From Candidatus Colwelliibacteriota bacterium (lineage in GTDB: Bacteria > Patescibacteriota > Minisyncoccia > UBA6257 > Colwellbacteraceae), in contig JAQTUL010000005.1 of assembly GCA_028710275.1 (NCBI GenBank), positions 1 through 51,558 of the forward strand: DNA of 51,558 bases, in the 5' to 3' direction. Below the pieces are notes generated by a model. The model did no database searches, had not been told where the DNA came from, and saw only the letters and a program-made list of their open reading frames with translations. Positions 1-9,955 of the stretch are shown here, piece by piece (position 1 is the first letter of the stretch; every line of letters begins with the position of its first letter). Made by a program: the position numbers and the translations under genes.

Positions 1-37
1 ACAACGGAGGGTGCGCTCGAGACAATATGGGAATACT

Positions 38-61
38 TCATCCCCGCTTTCGCGGGGATGA
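38..61. repeat. REP-like perfect hairpin TCATCCCCGC-TTTC-GCGGGGATGA
   Basis: 10-bp perfect inverted repeat with 4-nt loop in noncoding DNA. Confidence 0.7.
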
Positions 62-130
62 TGGCATTATCTTTTTGTCTGTCGGAACCCATATCCTTGA
101 ATTATATGATATATGGGGTGGTTATTTAAT

Positions 131-168
131 CTATTCCCTTTTCTGACGGCCGTCAGAAAAGGGAATAG
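131..168. repeat. 38-bp perfect palindrome with core TGACGGCCGTCA
   Basis: CTATTCCCTTTTCTGACGG/CCGTCAGAAAAGGGAATAG is exactly self-complementary; related palindrome at 41262-41295. Confidence 0.9.
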
Positions 169-206
169 GGATATACACAATATCATCCGATGAATATCAT
201 CAATAT

Positions 207-242
207 TAAAAACCGCCGCTCCATATAAGCGGCGGCTCTTTT
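207..242 (-). terminator. Rho-independent terminator downstream of ftsX (possibly bidirectional)
   Basis: CCGCCGCT/AGCGGCGG stem flanked by A-run and T-rich tract. Confidence 0.75.
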
Positions 243-249
243 ATTATTT

Positions 250-1158
250 CTATCCTCTAAGATATCTCCTTACAACTATAAAACTAGAGATAACACCTAT
301 CGATACAGCGAACAGGAGATCATATCCTAATATCGGGAATAAGTGGGAAAGGAAATATCCCCAAATATCCATCTCTGGAATAAGAACTTTCACGAATGGG
401 GAGGCTAGATAAATGAATGGTGAAGTAAATAATATTCCAGCGAAAGCAGCGGCCACTCCGTATATGACTCCAACCACTATATACGGTCCCCTAATGAAGG
501 CATTGGAGGCGCCTACTATCCTCATGATGCCAATCTCATCCTTATTCGAATAGATAGCAAGAAGGATTGTGTTGAACGATATTATGCTCGCGACGACGGC
601 AAGAAGTATTGTTAACACAAATCCGGCCTGCTTTCCTATATCCATTATCTTTGCCAGCCTTTCAATGACTAATTGGTTCTGGTTATAGCTTATGTTTTCT
701 ATAGCACTCTTAAAGGAGTCATTACTGAGATATGCCGCTATAGCCGCGTATTCCTTCGGATTATAAGCCTTAACATTCAGCGAAGCCCTGAGTGGATTAT
801 TTCCAAGCTCATCAAGAGCCTTGGATATATCGCTGTCCTCGGGATGTTTTTCCTTAAACCTCTTCAAGGCTTCATCCTTTGAGACATACTCCACCAATTT
901 CACTTCCTGAAGGCTCTCCAGTGAGCTCTTCAGCTTCAGCATTTCGTCCTCAGCTGTACCCTCGTTGAAATCGACGCTTATATCTATCTTATCCTGAACC
1001 AGAGTTATCGCCTTTTGACCAATGACCCCGAAGAGCATTAAAGATTCAAAGACTATCACAGCAAGAAGCAAAACAAGTATCGTCGCTATCGAGACGAGAT
1101 AATTCCTTGAGAAATTTTGAAGTCCGTACTTTATTATCCTTGAGAGCGTAGTGAACAT
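250..1158 (-). CDS. ftsX: Cell division ABC transporter permease FtsX
   Basis: 302 aa, four TM segments, directly downstream of ftsE. Confidence 0.9.
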   Translation of the reverse strand: MFTTLSRIIKYGLQNFSRNYLVSIATILVLLLAVIVFESLMLFGVIGQKAITLVQDKIDISVDFNEGTAEDEMLKLKSSLESLQEVKLVEYVSKDEALKRFKEKHPEDSDISKALDELGNNPLRASLNVKAYNPKEYAAIAAYLSNDSFKSAIENISYNQNQLVIERLAKIMDIGKQAGFVLTILLAVVASIISFNTILLAIYSNKDEIGIMRIVGASNAFIRGPYIVVGVIYGVAAAFAGILFTSPFIYLASPFVKVLIPEMDIWGYFLSHLFPILGYDLLFAVSIGVISSFIVVRRYLRG

Positions 1159-1839
1159 TTATACGAGAATATATTTACCTTTCTCTTCGTCCCTTATCAT
1201 CCGGCCGTCTTCCATACTAAGAACCCTTCTTTCGAGCTGATTAACTATGTCCTTATTATGAGTCGCAAGTATAACAGTCGTTCCCAGTTCATTAATCCTG
1301 GTAAGCAGGTTTATTATCCCCCAGGTGTTTATGGGATCGAGGTTTCCTGTAGGCTCATCGGCGACAATTACATCAGGATGATTTACCATAGCTCTCGCTA
1401 TGGCGACTCTCTGTCGCTCACCTCCCGAAAGCTCACTTATAAAATGTTTGGTCTTTCCCCCGAGGCCGACCAGGTCTAGGACCTGCGGCGTTACTTCATC
1501 TATCTCGGTCTGAGGTCTTCCGGCAACCTCCATTGCAAATACGACATTCTCATAAGCAGTCTTCTTAGACAACAGTCTAAAATCCTGAAAGATTATACCC
1601 ATATGACGCCTAAGCTCAGGAAGTTCATCCTGCTTCAATCTATTAACCTCATACTGCCCGAATATGACCCTTCCCTTACTCGGTCTTTCCTCCCCTGTCA
1701 ACATCTTTATTAGTGTCGATTTTCCGGCTCCAGATCGTCCGACGAGAGAAACGAACTCTCCGGGATTTATTTTAAAGGTCACATCCCGGACCACTTCATT
1801 CGTTCCGTATTTCTTCGAGACGTTATTGAAAGTAATCAC
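1159..1839 (-). CDS. ftsE: Cell division ATP-binding protein FtsE
   Basis: Walker A GRSGAGKST, LSGGERQRVAIARA signature, adjacent to ftsX. Confidence 0.95.
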   Translation of the reverse strand: MITFNNVSKKYGTNEVVRDVTFKINPGEFVSLVGRSGAGKSTLIKMLTGEERPSKGRVIFGQYEVNRLKQDELPELRRHMGIIFQDFRLLSKKTAYENVVFAMEVAGRPQTEIDEVTPQVLDLVGLGGKTKHFISELSGGERQRVAIARAMVNHPDVIVADEPTGNLDPINTWGIINLLTRINELGTTVILATHNKDIVNQLERRVLSMEDGRMIRDEEKGKYILV

Positions 1840-1841
1840 TT

Positions 1842-2795
1842 TTATAATTTTAACTCCGCCTCTATGAAGCCATCAAGGTTTCCCCCTAAAACATCATCGG
1901 CACGACTTGTTTCAAACTCGGTTCTGTGATCCTTCACCATCTTGTATGGGTGAAGAACGTACGACCTTATCTGATGGCCCCACTCCGGAGAAACCTTAGT
2001 TTTAAGGTTTCCTATCTCCGTTTCCTGTTTTTCTTCCATTAATTTAACTATCTTGGATTTAAGTACCGAGAGAGCGCGCTCCCTATTCTGTCCCTGACTT
2101 CTTTCTGCCTGCGATGAAGCGGAGAGTCCGGTCGGAATATGAATTACTCTTACCGCCGTCTCCACTTTATTGACATTCTGACCTCCTGGACCGGAAGACC
2201 TAGAAAACTCCACCTTAATATCCCTATCAGGGATATCTATTTTCTCAGCGTCTATCCTTTCGAGAACCGGCATCACTTCGACAAGAGCAAACGATGTATG
2301 CCTTAATTTTTTAGCATCATACGGGGATATTCTAACTAATCTGTGTACCCCTGATTCTTTAAGAAGGATGTTATATGCATCCTCTCCCTTTATTTCGATT
2401 GTGTCATCATCTATCGCTGACACTTTCCAGCCGCGATTTTTGGCATATCCCTTATACATATCAAGAAGCATCATCGCCCAATCAGACGCATCTTGCCCTC
2501 CGGCACCGGGAAAGACGGATATTATAGCCGGAGCAAGCTCATATTTATTCTTAGGCATTCTATCCGCTTCGAAGGAGTGAATATCATCCTCAGTTTCGAT
2601 TAGGTCGAAATCCTCGATGAGTGACCTCAAAGTCCCGTATTCCTTAATCTTTTCTTCGGCGCCAACTCTATCCTTGGTCCATATATCGGGGTCAGACACC
2701 TCAAATTCAAGCTCCTTAAGCCTTATCCTCTTCTCTTCCACGGCGAATTTCCCAGAAAGTATTTCTTTCAGCTTTTGTATATCTCCTTCAGCCAT
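1842..2795 (-). CDS. prfB: Peptide chain release factor 2
   Basis: GGQ motif RSSGPGGQNVNKVETAVRV; start reassigned to MAEGDIQ because the longer ORF runs into tRNA-Thr. Confidence 0.9.
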   Translation of the reverse strand: MAEGDIQKLKEILSGKFAVEEKRIRLKELEFEVSDPDIWTKDRVGAEEKIKEYGTLRSLIEDFDLIETEDDIHSFEADRMPKNKYELAPAIISVFPGAGGQDASDWAMMLLDMYKGYAKNRGWKVSAIDDDTIEIKGEDAYNILLKESGVHRLVRISPYDAKKLRHTSFALVEVMPVLERIDAEKIDIPDRDIKVEFSRSSGPGGQNVNKVETAVRVIHIPTGLSASSQAERSQGQNRERALSVLKSKIVKLMEEKQETEIGNLKTKVSPEWGHQIRSYVLHPYKMVKDHRTEFETSRADDVLGGNLDGFIEAELKL

Positions 2796-2850
2796 CCGGA
2801 TAATTCTAACATTAAAAGCCCATCTCCGCCCCCAACCTAGAAACATCTGA

Positions 2851-2922
2851 GCCACCTCCCGGATTCGAACCGGGGACCTTTGCTTTACGAAAGCACTGCT
2901 CTACCAACTGAGCTAAGGTGGC
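2851..2922 (-). tRNA. tRNA-Thr(CGT)
   Basis: Cloverleaf with GCCACCT/AGGTGGC acceptor, anticodon loop TTCGTAA, T-loop TTCGAAT. Confidence 0.92.
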
Positions 2923-2981
2923 AAACCTCTCGCCCGATATTAGGCGGAAGGACAATGGATATATTATCTGGGTAAAGGTAT

Positions 2982-4604
2982 TTATTGCAAATTCCTAAAG
3001 GCTTCTTTGATGAACGCTAAGAAAAGAGGATGGGGCTCCATAAATCTGGATTTTAACTCTGGATGAGCCTGCGTGGCGATAAAGAACGGGTGATCTTTCG
3101 GTGGAATCTCTATAAACTCCGCGAGCTTTCCATCAGGAGATCTCCCTGATATCGCAAGACCCGACTTCTCTAAATCTTCATGACATTTAGGATTAACCTC
3201 ATATCGATGCCTATGCCTTTCGTCTACTTTTCCGCCTCCCGATATTCCATATATCTTTGCCGTAAACGTGCCTTTTCGTATAATGGCCGGGTAACTCCCT
3301 AGCCTCTGACTTCCCCCCATCTTCTTCTCGTTCTTTTGACCCTCTAATATATCGATGACCGGATACGATGTCTTCTTATTTATCTCTGTCGTATCCGCGT
3401 CCTGATGTCCGATCACGTTTCTGGCCCTTTCTATTACGGCCATCTGCATTCCATAACAGAGACCGAGAAAAGGTATCTTCTCTTCTCTCGCTGTCTTTAT
3501 CGCCTCTATCATGCCTTTTACTCCGCGCGAGCCATATCCTCCAGGAACCACTATGCCATGGACGTTTTTAACCGCCTCCTTGATATCACTCCTCTCGGAA
3601 TCTATAGGCACTATTTTTACCCTTACGCCATTCCCAGCTCCACCGTGCACCAATGCCTCATTAACGGATATGTATGCGTCCGACTGTCCGTGATATTTGC
3701 CGACCACCCCAATTATCACTTCCTTTTTTGATCCGATAAACCTCTTGTATTTAGCCCTCCACTCAACAAGATCTTTCTCTTTTCGCTTCATCCCGAAATG
3801 ACCGAGAAAAGCGTCAAGAAAGCCATTTTCCTCGAGTGATATCGGTATTTCATATATATTCCTGGCATCCAATGCCGGAGTAACTTTATTTCTGGGAACG
3901 CTGCAAAACATAGCTATCTTATCCATATCATCCTTATCGACTGGACGCTTTGCTCTTACAACAAGAATGTCTGGAGAAAGTCCCAATCCCATCATCGCGC
4001 GGACGGAATGTTGTATCGGTTTTGTCTTAGCCTCATCCGAAGGAAAAACATAGTCCATTTTTACTACATGGACGCTAGCAAAATTTTCATCGCCGACCTT
4101 GAGCTTGAGCTGCCTCATCGCTTCGGCGAAAGGCTGTATCTCAATATCTGCCCCCATCGTCCCGCCTATTTCAACTAACATAAAATCAGGCTTCTCCTCT
4201 TCGGCTACAGCCATTATCCTCGATTGTATTTCATCGGTGATATGAGGAACAACCTGGATGGTCTTCCCTAGAAAATCTCCTCTTCTTTCTTTATCTAGAA
4301 CGGATCTGTAAACGGAACCACTTGTAAAATTACTTCTTTTGTCGAGTGACAAAGACATGAATCTTTCATAGTGTCCAAGGTCTAGATCAGTCTCCGCGCC
4401 ATCATCGGTCACGAAAACCTCTCCATGCTGCATCGGATTCATCGTTCCGGCATCCTCATTAAGATAAGGGTCTGTCTTTATTGGAAATACTGAAAAACCT
4501 TGCGATATAAGCAGCCTACCTAAACTTGCGGAAGTTATTCCTTTTCCTATACCGGAGATAACCCCGCCGGTAATGAACACAAATCGGGTTTGTTTTAACT
4601 TCAT
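2982..4604 (-). CDS. pyrG: CTP synthase
   Basis: 540 aa; FITGGVISGIGKGI N-terminus and GATase motif FLGLCYGMQ. Confidence 0.97.
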   Translation of the reverse strand: MKLKQTRFVFITGGVISGIGKGITSASLGRLLISQGFSVFPIKTDPYLNEDAGTMNPMQHGEVFVTDDGAETDLDLGHYERFMSLSLDKRSNFTSGSVYRSVLDKERRGDFLGKTIQVVPHITDEIQSRIMAVAEEEKPDFMLVEIGGTMGADIEIQPFAEAMRQLKLKVGDENFASVHVVKMDYVFPSDEAKTKPIQHSVRAMMGLGLSPDILVVRAKRPVDKDDMDKIAMFCSVPRNKVTPALDARNIYEIPISLEENGFLDAFLGHFGMKRKEKDLVEWRAKYKRFIGSKKEVIIGVVGKYHGQSDAYISVNEALVHGGAGNGVRVKIVPIDSERSDIKEAVKNVHGIVVPGGYGSRGVKGMIEAIKTAREEKIPFLGLCYGMQMAVIERARNVIGHQDADTTEINKKTSYPVIDILEGQKNEKKMGGSQRLGSYPAIIRKGTFTAKIYGISGGGKVDERHRHRYEVNPKCHEDLEKSGLAISGRSPDGKLAEFIEIPPKDHPFFIATQAHPELKSRFMEPHPLFLAFIKEAFRNLQ

Positions 4605-4847
4605 GGAGGAGAGTTTTCTTTATTCTAACCCAATGAACCAAAAGTCGAAACGTAAGCTTTTACAGAAGATTTAGAAGTTATACACAGAACACCCCCAAAA
4701 CCTGATTGTCATACCATAAAGCCTCTTACCTAAGCTCAAAACGACAAATTTATTACCGTCATTCCAAAAAGAAAAAGCGACGAGAGATCTATGGGACTAC
4801 ACTTAATATCTATACTAAGAAGTCTCTTATTGAAATACCTAATATCC

Positions 4848-4872
4848 GAAAAGCCGCCCATAAGGGCGGCTC
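4848..4872 (-). terminator. Terminator of tRNA-Gly
   Basis: AGCCGCCCATAAGGGCGGCT hairpin with T-run on the minus strand. Confidence 0.65.
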
Positions 4873-4882
4873 TCTGAATATG

Positions 4883-4953
4883 AGCGGGATACGGGAATCG
4901 GACCCGCGTCTTAACCTTGGGAAGGTTGTATACTGCCACTGTACTAATCCCGC
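4883..4953 (-). tRNA. tRNA-Gly(CCC)
   Basis: GCGGGAT/ATCCCGC acceptor, anticodon loop TTCCCAA, discriminator U; T-loop is TCCGATT. Confidence 0.9.
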
Positions 4954-5003
4954 GTCGACACTCCTTAGTTTCAGCGAAGACAGACTCAGCCTCCGCCCGA
5001 TAT

Positions 5004-5285
5004 CTAATTTTGTTTTTCCTTTGGAGCAACGATGATAGTCTTTTCCTCCGGCAATCTATAATTAAACTTCGTTTTCAGCTCTTTTATCAGATTGTCCGCC
5101 TTTCCCAGATAATCTATCTTATCAATTATCCTCTTATTATCATCGTTGATCGCAGACGCTTCCTTTTGCAATCCGTCCACTTTCGATCTAAGGTCCATCG
5201 CTTCCCTTTGGACGTCATAAAGCTGGATTGCTGAGAATCCTATCACGACCAAGAGCGCTACTGCCGCGAGGACTTTCATCATCAC
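5004..5285 (-). CDS. FtsB/DivIC-like septum formation initiator
   Basis: 93 aa, N-terminal TM followed by coiled coil. Confidence 0.6.
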   Translation of the reverse strand: MMMKVLAAVALLVVIGFSAIQLYDVQREAMDLRSKVDGLQKEASAINDDNKRIIDKIDYLGKADNLIKELKTKFNYRLPEEKTIIVAPKEKQN

Positions 5286-5306
5286 TGATATTCTATTTTA
5301 GATAAT

Positions 5307-7058
5307 CTACTTTTTCAATAACTCTTTAAATATTTCAGGAGATATCGTGACCCTACCGCGTTCTTTAAGCTTTTTCTTTCCCCTTTTCTGTTTTTCCCAA
5401 AGCTTTACCTTTCGTGATCTGTCCCCTCCGTATAAATATCCCGTGACATCCTTTTTAAGGGCTGAAATATCCTCTCTTGCTAATATTTTCCCTAATCCCC
5501 TTACTTGTATCATCTGGACGAAAAGGGTCTTTGGCAGAAGGTTTTTAAGCTCTTCCGCGACCTTTCTTGCCGACCGGACGGCTTCATCCTTGTATATGAT
5601 CCTTGTTAGTCCAGGAACTTCTTCTGTAGCTATAAAAACTTCCAGTTTTGTCACGTCAGCAGGCTCATATCCTAAAAATTCATAGCTAAAAGACGCATAT
5701 CCCAGTGAGACAGATTTCAGCTTATCGTCGAAATCAGATACTAGCTCGGAAAGAGGCATCGTTGCAGTGACTATGATGTTCTCGTCTAGTGTTTCGGTTT
5801 CTGCATCGTTTATCCTGAAAAATTCCCGAAGACCAAGTACTCGACCGAGATATTCCCTCGGCGCCATTATTCTTATCCTAACTATCGGTTCTTTGACGCC
5901 GACATTGTCTTCAGGAAAATCCTTAGGGCTCTCCACCGTCTTTATTTCTCCATTCCTTGTGCTCACGATGTAGGCAACCGAAGGAAAACTGGTTATGACT
6001 GGTATATTAAACTCCCTATCCAATCTCGCGGTTACGATCTCGAAATGGAGCCTGCCTAAAAATCCGGCTTTAAAGCCTCTGCCAAGAACCTCACTATAAT
6101 CAGGCTCAAGGGATATCGATGAGTCCATAAGATGCAACTTATTGAGAGCTGCTTTAAGATCTTCGTATTTACTGCCGTCTTCAGGATACAGAGAGACGAA
6201 TACTACCGGGTTCGGAGGCGTATATCCCGGAAGCTCGATATCACCTATTGTATCTCCTATCTTTAGAATACCGGGGTCCTTCATACCGGTCGCTATGTAT
6301 CCTATTTCTCCTGGTCCGAGCGCAGCAATCGATTTCTGTTCAGGTGAAAATATTCCGACCTCTTTAGTGAAAAAATCCCTATTCGCCCCGATAAGTTTTG
6401 TCGCTTGTCTCGCGGAGAATTTTCCTGAAAATACGCGGACATAAGCGACTATTCCTTTATGATCATCATAAACGGAATCAAATATCAAAGCCTGTTCCCC
6501 TTTGCCGGTTTTAGGGGGAGGAACCCTTCTGACTACCCCTTCTATAAGGTCTGCAACCCCTTCTCCAGTCTTCGCCGACACCTTAAATATCTCATCCTCA
6601 GAAACCCCGATTAGCTTTGCGAGTTCTCTGATTATGGTCGGAAGACCGGTCGGGTTAAGATCTATCTTATTCACGCAGCCAATCATCGTTAGGCCAGCCT
6701 TCTTTGCTGCCTCAAAGTTAGCTAATGTCTGAGCCTGTATCCCCTGCGTCGCATCGACGAGAAGAACAGCTCCCTCGACCGCCGAAAGAGCCCTCGAAAC
6801 CTCATAACCAAAATCGCTATGCCCGGGAGTATCTATTAGATTTATCTCATACGGCCTCCCATCAACCGTATAACTCATCCGAACCGGGGTCATCTTTATA
6901 GTAATACCTCTCTCCCTCTCAAGTTCCATTTGATCGAGATATTGCGGCTTCATCTGCCTTGCCGAAACAGTGCCCGTTATTTCGAGCATCCTATCGGCCA
7001 AGGTTGATTTGCCATGGTCGATATGGGCTATTATCACGAAGTTTCGGATGGCATCCAT
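5307..7058 (-). CDS. lepA: Elongation factor 4 (LepA)
   Basis: G1 AHIDHGKSTLADR, DTPGH, and LepA C-terminal region. Confidence 0.97.
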   Translation of the reverse strand: MDAIRNFVIIAHIDHGKSTLADRMLEITGTVSARQMKPQYLDQMELERERGITIKMTPVRMSYTVDGRPYEINLIDTPGHSDFGYEVSRALSAVEGAVLLVDATQGIQAQTLANFEAAKKAGLTMIGCVNKIDLNPTGLPTIIRELAKLIGVSEDEIFKVSAKTGEGVADLIEGVVRRVPPPKTGKGEQALIFDSVYDDHKGIVAYVRVFSGKFSARQATKLIGANRDFFTKEVGIFSPEQKSIAALGPGEIGYIATGMKDPGILKIGDTIGDIELPGYTPPNPVVFVSLYPEDGSKYEDLKAALNKLHLMDSSISLEPDYSEVLGRGFKAGFLGRLHFEIVTARLDREFNIPVITSFPSVAYIVSTRNGEIKTVESPKDFPEDNVGVKEPIVRIRIMAPREYLGRVLGLREFFRINDAETETLDENIIVTATMPLSELVSDFDDKLKSVSLGYASFSYEFLGYEPADVTKLEVFIATEEVPGLTRIIYKDEAVRSARKVAEELKNLLPKTLFVQMIQVRGLGKILAREDISALKKDVTGYLYGGDRSRKVKLWEKQKRGKKKLKERGRVTISPEIFKELLKK

Positions 7059-7157
7059 GCTCGCGATTATTGCATATAAAGAGGAGCTTTGTCTAAATTC
7101 AGCCGATAAAAACTGCGATATTCTAAAGGGCTGCCCTATTATGGGTCAGCCCTTGTT

Positions 7158-9209
7158 TTAAAGCTTAGTTATTGTGAGATCGATGATTAGCCTTGTAGGA
7201 GGAGTCTCATTGTCATAAACATACTCCGAAGTTCCAGTCTCTTTGAATATGTATCCCGGAGGTGCCTCCACTCTATATGATAACGCCGAATCCACTCCGG
7301 ATTGCTTCTCATATACAAACCTGAAATTATCACTCAACACTCCTGGACGCTCGTAATTAACCGAGAGGGTCTTCGTCGCGCCTGCTATAACAGTTAGCCA
7401 ATATCCGAACACTTTCTTTCCCGCTTCTTCGCCTGACTCGAACGCAAGCACATCTTGATCTGAGGCATAACCCTCTTTAACATAATCTTTCTTCGCGACG
7501 ACTTTTTTATTAGTGGCTCCAGTCGCGCTTATCATCTGTGATTTCTTCGGAGTAAGTATCCTTATATAACTTTGGTTTGGTACTCGATAGAAAGCCTTAT
7601 CAGCGTTCTTTCCATTGTGAACCCTCGCGATATCCACCTCATTTCTTATGTATCCGTTCTCATCTATGGAGCTTGAAAGAGAGATTTTTTGTCTCATATA
7701 GGCATCCGTTTTCTCCCCTCCGAGATTAGTGTCTACCACAGCAAGGTAGTCTCCGAATGTCGAATCAGGAAGATTGTATACGTCCCCGGCCCACTGCTGC
7801 TTGACGGCGAAATTTTCTATCTTGTCGTCCGTAAAATAAAGCTGGATGTCCTTATTTTTAAGACGATACATGAAAGCGTCCGTTATTGCCTTCTTTTCTG
7901 TCGAGCTCATCGCTTTTATTCTATTCACGACTTCAGGAAGAAGAGATTTCAGGACGTTCTTTCTTTCTCCGCCTCTCGTATCAGAATCTCTAGCCACCTC
8001 GTCTTGGACAGTCTCCAAAAAGTTAGTCTCATCGAGAACCATCTTATATTCAGGGAGCTCTATCGGCCCGGTGACCCTTAACATATCGGTGACAACCTTG
8101 TGATTCATGGCAATCGCTCCCTTAAACTTAATTCCCTTATCAGCATACACGGAAGATAATTCGAAGAAATTAAGAACCTTCGATGCCGACGTCGGAAAAT
8201 CAAAGAACCAGTTAGCATCCCTAGCTTCCCAGTCAGCGGTTATAGCCTGCATCGGTGATGGAGGTATGACCTTCGTATCAAGGAACTTGTCCGGATAATA
8301 GATATCGTTAACCGAAATGTCGTTTATTTCGCCTCCAGAAAGCTTTACTACCGCATAACTGCCTATAAATCCTCCCGTCGCCCTCATTTCAGAATCATTC
8401 ATGAAGAAGACAACTACATAACTTTCCTTATCAAGAAGACCGATAAGACCATCCAGAAGGTCGGTTGCCCTGAATATCTCCGATTGCATCAGTAGATAGC
8501 TTCCGGAAAATCCGTCAGCCATGCCAACGGTGGCCATCTTATTCCTTACTTCTCCTCCAGCAGAAGAGATATTAGCCGCGGCAGCTTTTATATCCTTAAG
8601 TGCTTTTACAAGCTTATCTCCATCGCTCCATATCCAAGTCGCGCCGTTGGATTTAAGATCCTCTGCGGTCGCGATAATATTGAAAGCTGACTTATTAAGG
8701 TCTCTTATAGAACCTATGAAACCGGGAATCTCCTTAAAGAAGGGTAGCCACTTAAGGAAGCTAGTCTTATCCTCCATCGATTTCACCCCGCTATCAGCTT
8801 CAGCAAGGTTCTTTTTAACGCCCTCCGCGTCAAAGTTCTTGGCGGCTGAGATGGCTGCTTGAAAATCGTTATATGTTCCTCTTACGGAGCCGATGATATT
8901 TTCCTTAGTGACAAAGACTATTCCTCCGAGAGCAATGACCATCATGACAGCCAATGCAGCGGAAAATCTGAGACTAGACCGCCTCCCCCTGGAAACGTTT
9001 ATTCCCTTGAGTTCAAATCTCTTTTCTGTTCTTTCTTTTCCTTTCTTTTCCGGTTTAGTAACCACTCTGGGCTCCGGGTTAGACCTCTTAACCGAAGTCT
9101 CCGTTCGAAGCCTGAAAGAGGACGGATGCCTAACGTCGGCTAATACCGGAGAGATGTTCTTTCTCCTTATCTCTTTTTTCGGTTCTTCCTTTTTTCTTCT
9201 GCCGATCAT
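7158..9209 (-). CDS. DUF4012 domain-containing membrane protein
   Basis: NDSEMRATGGFIGSYAVV is characteristic of DUF4012; N-terminal basic region plus TM. Confidence 0.8.
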   Translation of the reverse strand: MIGRRKKEEPKKEIRRKNISPVLADVRHPSSFRLRTETSVKRSNPEPRVVTKPEKKGKERTEKRFELKGINVSRGRRSSLRFSAALAVMMVIALGGIVFVTKENIIGSVRGTYNDFQAAISAAKNFDAEGVKKNLAEADSGVKSMEDKTSFLKWLPFFKEIPGFIGSIRDLNKSAFNIIATAEDLKSNGATWIWSDGDKLVKALKDIKAAAANISSAGGEVRNKMATVGMADGFSGSYLLMQSEIFRATDLLDGLIGLLDKESYVVVFFMNDSEMRATGGFIGSYAVVKLSGGEINDISVNDIYYPDKFLDTKVIPPSPMQAITADWEARDANWFFDFPTSASKVLNFFELSSVYADKGIKFKGAIAMNHKVVTDMLRVTGPIELPEYKMVLDETNFLETVQDEVARDSDTRGGERKNVLKSLLPEVVNRIKAMSSTEKKAITDAFMYRLKNKDIQLYFTDDKIENFAVKQQWAGDVYNLPDSTFGDYLAVVDTNLGGEKTDAYMRQKISLSSSIDENGYIRNEVDIARVHNGKNADKAFYRVPNQSYIRILTPKKSQMISATGATNKKVVAKKDYVKEGYASDQDVLAFESGEEAGKKVFGYWLTVIAGATKTLSVNYERPGVLSDNFRFVYEKQSGVDSALSYRVEAPPGYIFKETGTSEYVYDNETPPTRLIIDLTITKL

Positions 9210-9294
9210 CCTTATTGCTCCTTAAAGTCTCCGTTCACGGAAAATTATAACAGTATATGGGATGATATGTCAGTAATTTTTATCCCCATACTGT

Positions 9295-9909
9295 TCAGAC
9301 CCCCGTTGGATCAGATACAAATATCGCTATCGTCCTTGCCATTATCTTCATATCCAACAAAGGAGATCTATTTTTGACATAAAAATCATCAAGTGATAAC
9401 TCCTTAAGCCAATTAAGCGAAGAAGCTCCAGAGACCTGTGAGAGACCGGTAAGGCCGGCCGTACATAGTGCGATATGGGCATATTCTTCCGGATATTTAG
9501 AGACCTCTTGAGGCTCATGAGGTCTCGGGCCAACGAGCGCCATCTCTCCTTTTAAGACGTTAAACAGTTGAGGAAATTCATCGATGCGAAACTTCCTTAT
9601 CACTCTGCCAACTCTTGTCACCCTTGGATCGTTCTTTATTTTAAAAAACGGCCCATCCGCTCTTTCATTAAGAGGCATCAGCTTATCTCTAATTTCGGCG
9701 GCGTCCTTCACCATCGAACGAAACTTGTATACTTCTATCTCTCGGCCGCCAGAAATACGCTTACATCGGACAAAGGCTGGCCCGCGCGTATCAACTTTTA
9801 TGGCTGCGATGACGATAGGAAAAAATGGGGCGAAAACCGCCATTCCGACGATTGCGCCAAAGATATCAGTCACCCGTTTCCAGGCAGGATAAGACAAGTC
9901 AGCACCCAT
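9295..9909 (-). CDS. Bacterial sugar transferase (undecaprenyl-phosphate glycosyl-1-phosphate transferase family)
   Basis: KRVTDIFGAIVG, KFRSMVKDA, RKFRIDEFPQLFNVLKGEMALVGPRPHEP. Confidence 0.93.
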   Translation of the reverse strand: MGADLSYPAWKRVTDIFGAIVGMAVFAPFFPIVIAAIKVDTRGPAFVRCKRISGGREIEVYKFRSMVKDAAEIRDKLMPLNERADGPFFKIKNDPRVTRVGRVIRKFRIDEFPQLFNVLKGEMALVGPRPHEPQEVSKYPEEYAHIALCTAGLTGLSQVSGASSLNWLKELSLDDFYVKNRSPLLDMKIMARTIAIFVSDPTGV

Positions 9910-9955
9910 TTGATAAGATTGATTATAATCACCCCTTCAGAAATTTACGAGAAAA

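Noticed and set aside
1842-2855. Possible programmed +1 frameshift in prfB
   Set aside because: The frame is open from MAEGDIQ to the stop with no in-frame TGA; the extended N-terminus overlaps tRNA-Thr and is an artefact.
4736-5029. 97-aa minus-strand ORF
   Set aside because: Spans tRNA-Gly and its terminator; not coding.
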